Positions 61,521 through 64,000 of a stretch of 64,000 bases of DNA are shown one piece after another (the stretch's first letter is position 1; each line of letters begins with the position of its first letter). The DNA comes from Myxococcales bacterium. Its GTDB lineage: Bacteria > Myxococcota_A > Polyangia > Polyangiales > Polyangiaceae. The notes below the pieces were generated by a model. The model searched no databases. It was not told where the DNA came from and worked only from the letters and a program-made list of their open reading frames with translations. The translations under genes were made by a program, and so were the position numbers. Location of the stretch: the NCBI GenBank assembly GCA_016712525.1, contig JADJQX010000001.1:1054001-1118000 (forward strand), in the 5' to 3' direction.

Positions 61521-64000
61521 ATGCGAAATAGGACTGCACTCTTTGCTTTGTTGAGCACGATCGTCGTCGGAGGAGGGCTCGCCGCGTGTGGCGACGATCC
61601 CGCGACCCCGACCGACGCCGGCGCCGACGCCCCGACGACCACCGTGCCCACGGGCACACCCGACGCGAGCCCCGACGCTCCTGTCGGCCCCACCGCCATC
61701 GCGAGCGGCCCGAGCCGCGGGTCGGCCGTGGCCCTCTCGTGGAACGACGCGACGCTCGTGGCCGTGAACCGCGACGTGGGCTCGGTGACCGTGTTCGACG
61801 TGAAGTACGGCGCCGACGGCGCGCCCCCCACCCTCACCAAGAAGGCGGAAATTCCGGTCGGCGGCGAGCCGTGGCAAGTGGCCATCTCGCCCGACAACGA
61901 GAGCGCGTTCGTCGTGCTCCGCAAAGACCAGAAGCTCGTGCGCATCTCGGGCCTCTCCGGCGCGAGCCCCGCGGTCGCCGGCAGCGTCGCCACGGGCTCG
62001 GAGCCCACCGCGGTCGCCCTCTCCCCCACCGGCAAGACGGCCTGGGTCGCCAACTGGGTCGACGGCACGGTGCTCGGCATCGACACCGCCGAGCTCAAGG
62101 TGAAGCGCACGGTCGACCTCAACGCGACGCTCGTGGGCACGGGCCTCCTCGGTACGGGCCTCACCGCGCGCCCCGGCCTCGCGCACCCGCGCTCGATCGC
62201 CATCACCAACAACGGCAACGACGTCGACGACGACGAGTCGATCTACGTCACCGAGTACTTCGGGCAGCGCACGGCGCCCGAGTCGAACGCGTCGCCCGGC
62301 AACGCCGCCGGCATGGACACGAACCACGACGGCATCGTCTACAAGGTGAGCGCGAAGGACGGCGCGGCGAGCGCGATTCGCCTCGGCCCTATCGCCGACA
62401 TCGGCTTCAAGGACTCGGCCACCCAGACGGCCGGGTGTTTCCCGAATCAGCTCCAATCGATCACGATCCAGGGCAATTTTGCCTACGTGAGCCACATCTG
62501 CGCCTCGCCGCGCGGCCCCACCGGCGGCACCACCGAGAACTTCAAGACCACCACGCACGGCGCGGTGTCGGTCATCGATCTCTCGAAGGGCGCCGAGGTG
62601 AAGACGGGCACGGCGAGCCTCCACCAGAAGTTCGAGGTGCTCTTCGGGCAGCGCTCGACGGCCGACGCGAACCGCAGGTACCCCGCGGTGCCCTCGGACA
62701 TCGCGTTCGTGAAGGGCGCGAGCGTGGGCTACGTCGCCGCCAACGCGATCGACGCCGTCTTCCGCGTGGCCTACGGCCAGACCGGGGAGATCGGCGAGGT
62801 CGGCGCGACGAACAGCCTCTTCATCGACACGAACCCCGCCGGCATCCCCGCCGCGGGCTCGGGCAAGAACCCCATCGGCGTGGCGACGGCGAACACCGAC
62901 GCCAACAAGCGCTTCATGTTCGTCGCCAACGACGTGAGCCGCACCGTGCAGGTCGTCGACCTCAACACGCAGGCCCTCGCCGGCGGCGCGGCGACCCCGG
63001 TCGCGGCGGTCACGGCGGCCCAGCCGGCCGCGGGCTCGAAGGAAGAGAAGGTCCTGAAGGGCAAGCGGTTCTTCAACACGGGCGCAGGTCGTTGGTCGTT
63101 CGGCGGCCAAGGCTGGGGCGCGTGCCAGTCGTGCCACGTCGACGGCTACTCGGACAACGTCTCGTGGTCGTTTGCTCGCGGGCCGCGCCAGTCGACCTCG
63201 CTCGACGGAAGCTTCTCCAAGAAGGATCCGAACGACCAGCGCATCTTCAACTGGACGGCGATCTTCGACGAGGTCGACGACTTCGAGGGCAACACGCGCG
63301 GCATCTCGGGCGGCGTGGGCGCCATCGTGTCGAAGGCCACGGCCCCCATCAGCAACGCCGACCGCATCGACATCGCGACGGCGCCGCACAACCACACGGG
63401 CCTCAACGGCTCGGCCACGCAGGCCGCCGACAAGACCAACCCCGCCGGCCTCCCCGCCGCGAGCGTGCTCTCCGACTGGGAGGAGATCACCGAGTACCTG
63501 AAGACCATCCGCCCGCCGCGCGCCGCCACCGGGCTCGACCCGGCCAAGGTCGCCCTCGGCAAGCAGCTCTTCTCCTCGGACGGGAGCTGCCAGGGCTGCC
63601 ACGGCGGCGACAAGTGGACGATCTCGAAGCGCTTCTACACGCCCTCGATCCAGACCATGACCGACCTCCGCGGCAAGACGTGGAGCGCCCCGGCCGGCTT
63701 CCCGGCGGCGCTCTTGCCGACCGAGAGCGGCACGGGCTCGATGCGCCTCGATCCGGCCTCGCTCCCCGACCCGGCGACGATTGGCAACTTCGACCAAATC
63801 CTCTGCATTTTGCGCCCGGTGGGCACGTTCAACGTGGCCGACGCCATCTCGGGCGTGAGTGAGTTCCGCCAGAACTCGAACGCGACGACCCCGGTCGCGG
63901 CGCAGGGCAACCAGGCCTTCGGCCGCGGCTTCAATCCGCCGTCGCTCTTCGGCCTCTCGACCGGCGCGCCGTACCTCCACGCGGGCAACGCCGCCACCCT
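61521..64000 (+). CDS. Beta-propeller / cytochrome c lipoprotein (partial)
   Basis: At least 826 residues, open to the end of the window. ATG 61521 has GGAGG upstream. The signal peptide MRNRTALFALLSTIVVGGGL leads to lipobox LAAC and a Thr/Ala/Pro linker. Residues about 65-510 form a YVTN-type beta-propeller (VGGEPWQVAISPDNESAFVV, TGSEPTAVALSPTGKTAWVA, NPIGVATANTDANKRFMFVA). Two haem sites follow, CQSCH and CQGCH, in a peroxidase-like cytochrome region (GKRFFNTGAGRWSFGGQGWG, VALGKQLFSSDGSC). It is probably a surface or periplasmic electron-transfer or oxidase protein. The C-terminus lies outside the window. Confidence 0.85.
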   Translation, partial: MRNRTALFALLSTIVVGGGLAACGDDPATPTDAGADAPTTTVPTGTPDASPDAPVGPTAIASGPSRGSAVALSWNDATLVAVNRDVGSVTVFDVKYGADGAPPTLTKKAEIPVGGEPWQVAISPDNESAFVVLRKDQKLVRISGLSGASPAVAGSVATGSEPTAVALSPTGKTAWVANWVDGTVLGIDTAELKVKRTVDLNATLVGTGLLGTGLTARPGLAHPRSIAITNNGNDVDDDESIYVTEYFGQRTAPESNASPGNAAGMDTNHDGIVYKVSAKDGAASAIRLGPIADIGFKDSATQTAGCFPNQLQSITIQGNFAYVSHICASPRGPTGGTTENFKTTTHGAVSVIDLSKGAEVKTGTASLHQKFEVLFGQRSTADANRRYPAVPSDIAFVKGASVGYVAANAIDAVFRVAYGQTGEIGEVGATNSLFIDTNPAGIPAAGSGKNPIGVATANTDANKRFMFVANDVSRTVQVVDLNTQALAGGAATPVAAVTAAQPAAGSKEEKVLKGKRFFNTGAGRWSFGGQGWGACQSCHVDGYSDNVSWSFARGPRQSTSLDGSFSKKDPNDQRIFNWTAIFDEVDDFEGNTRGISGGVGAIVSKATAPISNADRIDIATAPHNHTGLNGSATQAADKTNPAGLPAASVLSDWEEITEYLKTIRPPRAATGLDPAKVALGKQLFSSDGSCQGCHGGDKWTISKRFYTPSIQTMTDLRGKTWSAPAGFPAALLPTESGTGSMRLDPASLPDPATIGNFDQILCILRPVGTFNVADAISGVSEFRQNSNATTPVAAQGNQAFGRGFNPPSLFGLSTGAPYLHAGNAAT

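Noticed and set aside
61323..63980. Long frames on both strands across the last gene
   Set aside because: The frame starting at 61521 has a signal peptide, propeller motifs and two CxxCH sites; the others are shadows.

Overview
The window is high-GC DNA of the kind found in Myxococcota, probably Polyangia or Sorangiineae-like. This is inferred from very strong G/C third-position bias, many short lipoproteins with Asp/Ala-rich linkers, AgmX/TonB-like C-terminal domains, a myxobacterial-type retron reverse transcriptase, a PfaC-type polyunsaturated fatty acid (PUFA) synthase subunit, and orphan RHS toxin tips. No rRNA, tRNA or CRISPR array was seen.

Layout. 0-10 kb: an ATP-dependent DNA ligase with a WGR-like tail, a lipoprotein, a WGR/beta-propeller protein, a WGR/HEAT-repeat protein, a winged-helix plus SWIM zinc-finger protein, then a retron. 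The retron ncRNA is bracketed by a 22/23-nt inverted repeat at 8217-8239 and 8432-8453, directly upstream of a reverse transcriptase carrying the NAxxH, YADD and VTG signatures. I read 3382-10051 as a multi-gene retron (ARM/HEAT + WH-SWIM + RT), the most interesting system here. 10-17 kb: paired Asp-rich lipoproteins, a DUF937 protein, an uncharacterised paralogue family, a GST and small envelope proteins. 17-25 kb: a CusCBA-like RND metal efflux operon divergent from its two-component system, with four direct repeats in the shared intergenic region. 25-27 kb: a BlaI/BlaR1-type pair and a lipoprotein, both preceded by the same dyad TACTA-N6-TAGTA.

27-35 kb: a 2300-residue PfaC-type synthase (KS-CLF-AT-four DH-like domains) overlapping a phosphopantetheinyl transferase. 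No ACP-bearing partner is in the window, and REP-like palindromes sit inside its interdomain linker. 35-45 kb: two c-type cytochromes, an OmpA-like lipoprotein, a STAND regulator, a Ycf48-like repeat lipoprotein and a thioredoxin/MauG fusion. 44.5-52.7 kb: a rearranged accessory island. It holds an RHS core and toxin tip cut off next to a REP-associated (RAYT) transposase with 27-bp inverted ends, a candidate immunity gene, one intact and one frameshifted SMI1-type gene, a frameshifted toxin tip with a HEAT-type immunity gene, and partial copies of 44.57-45.95 kb. 52.8-64 kb: a frameshifted membrane protein, envelope lipoproteins, a PF09826-type beta-propeller, a CapA-like protein, a LysR regulator and a beta-propeller/cytochrome c lipoprotein that runs off the window.

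Apparent frameshifts cluster between 45.4 and 53.5 kb, while long genes elsewhere, including the 6.9-kb synthase, are open. This favours real decay in the toxin island over general sequence error, but it could not be tested here.
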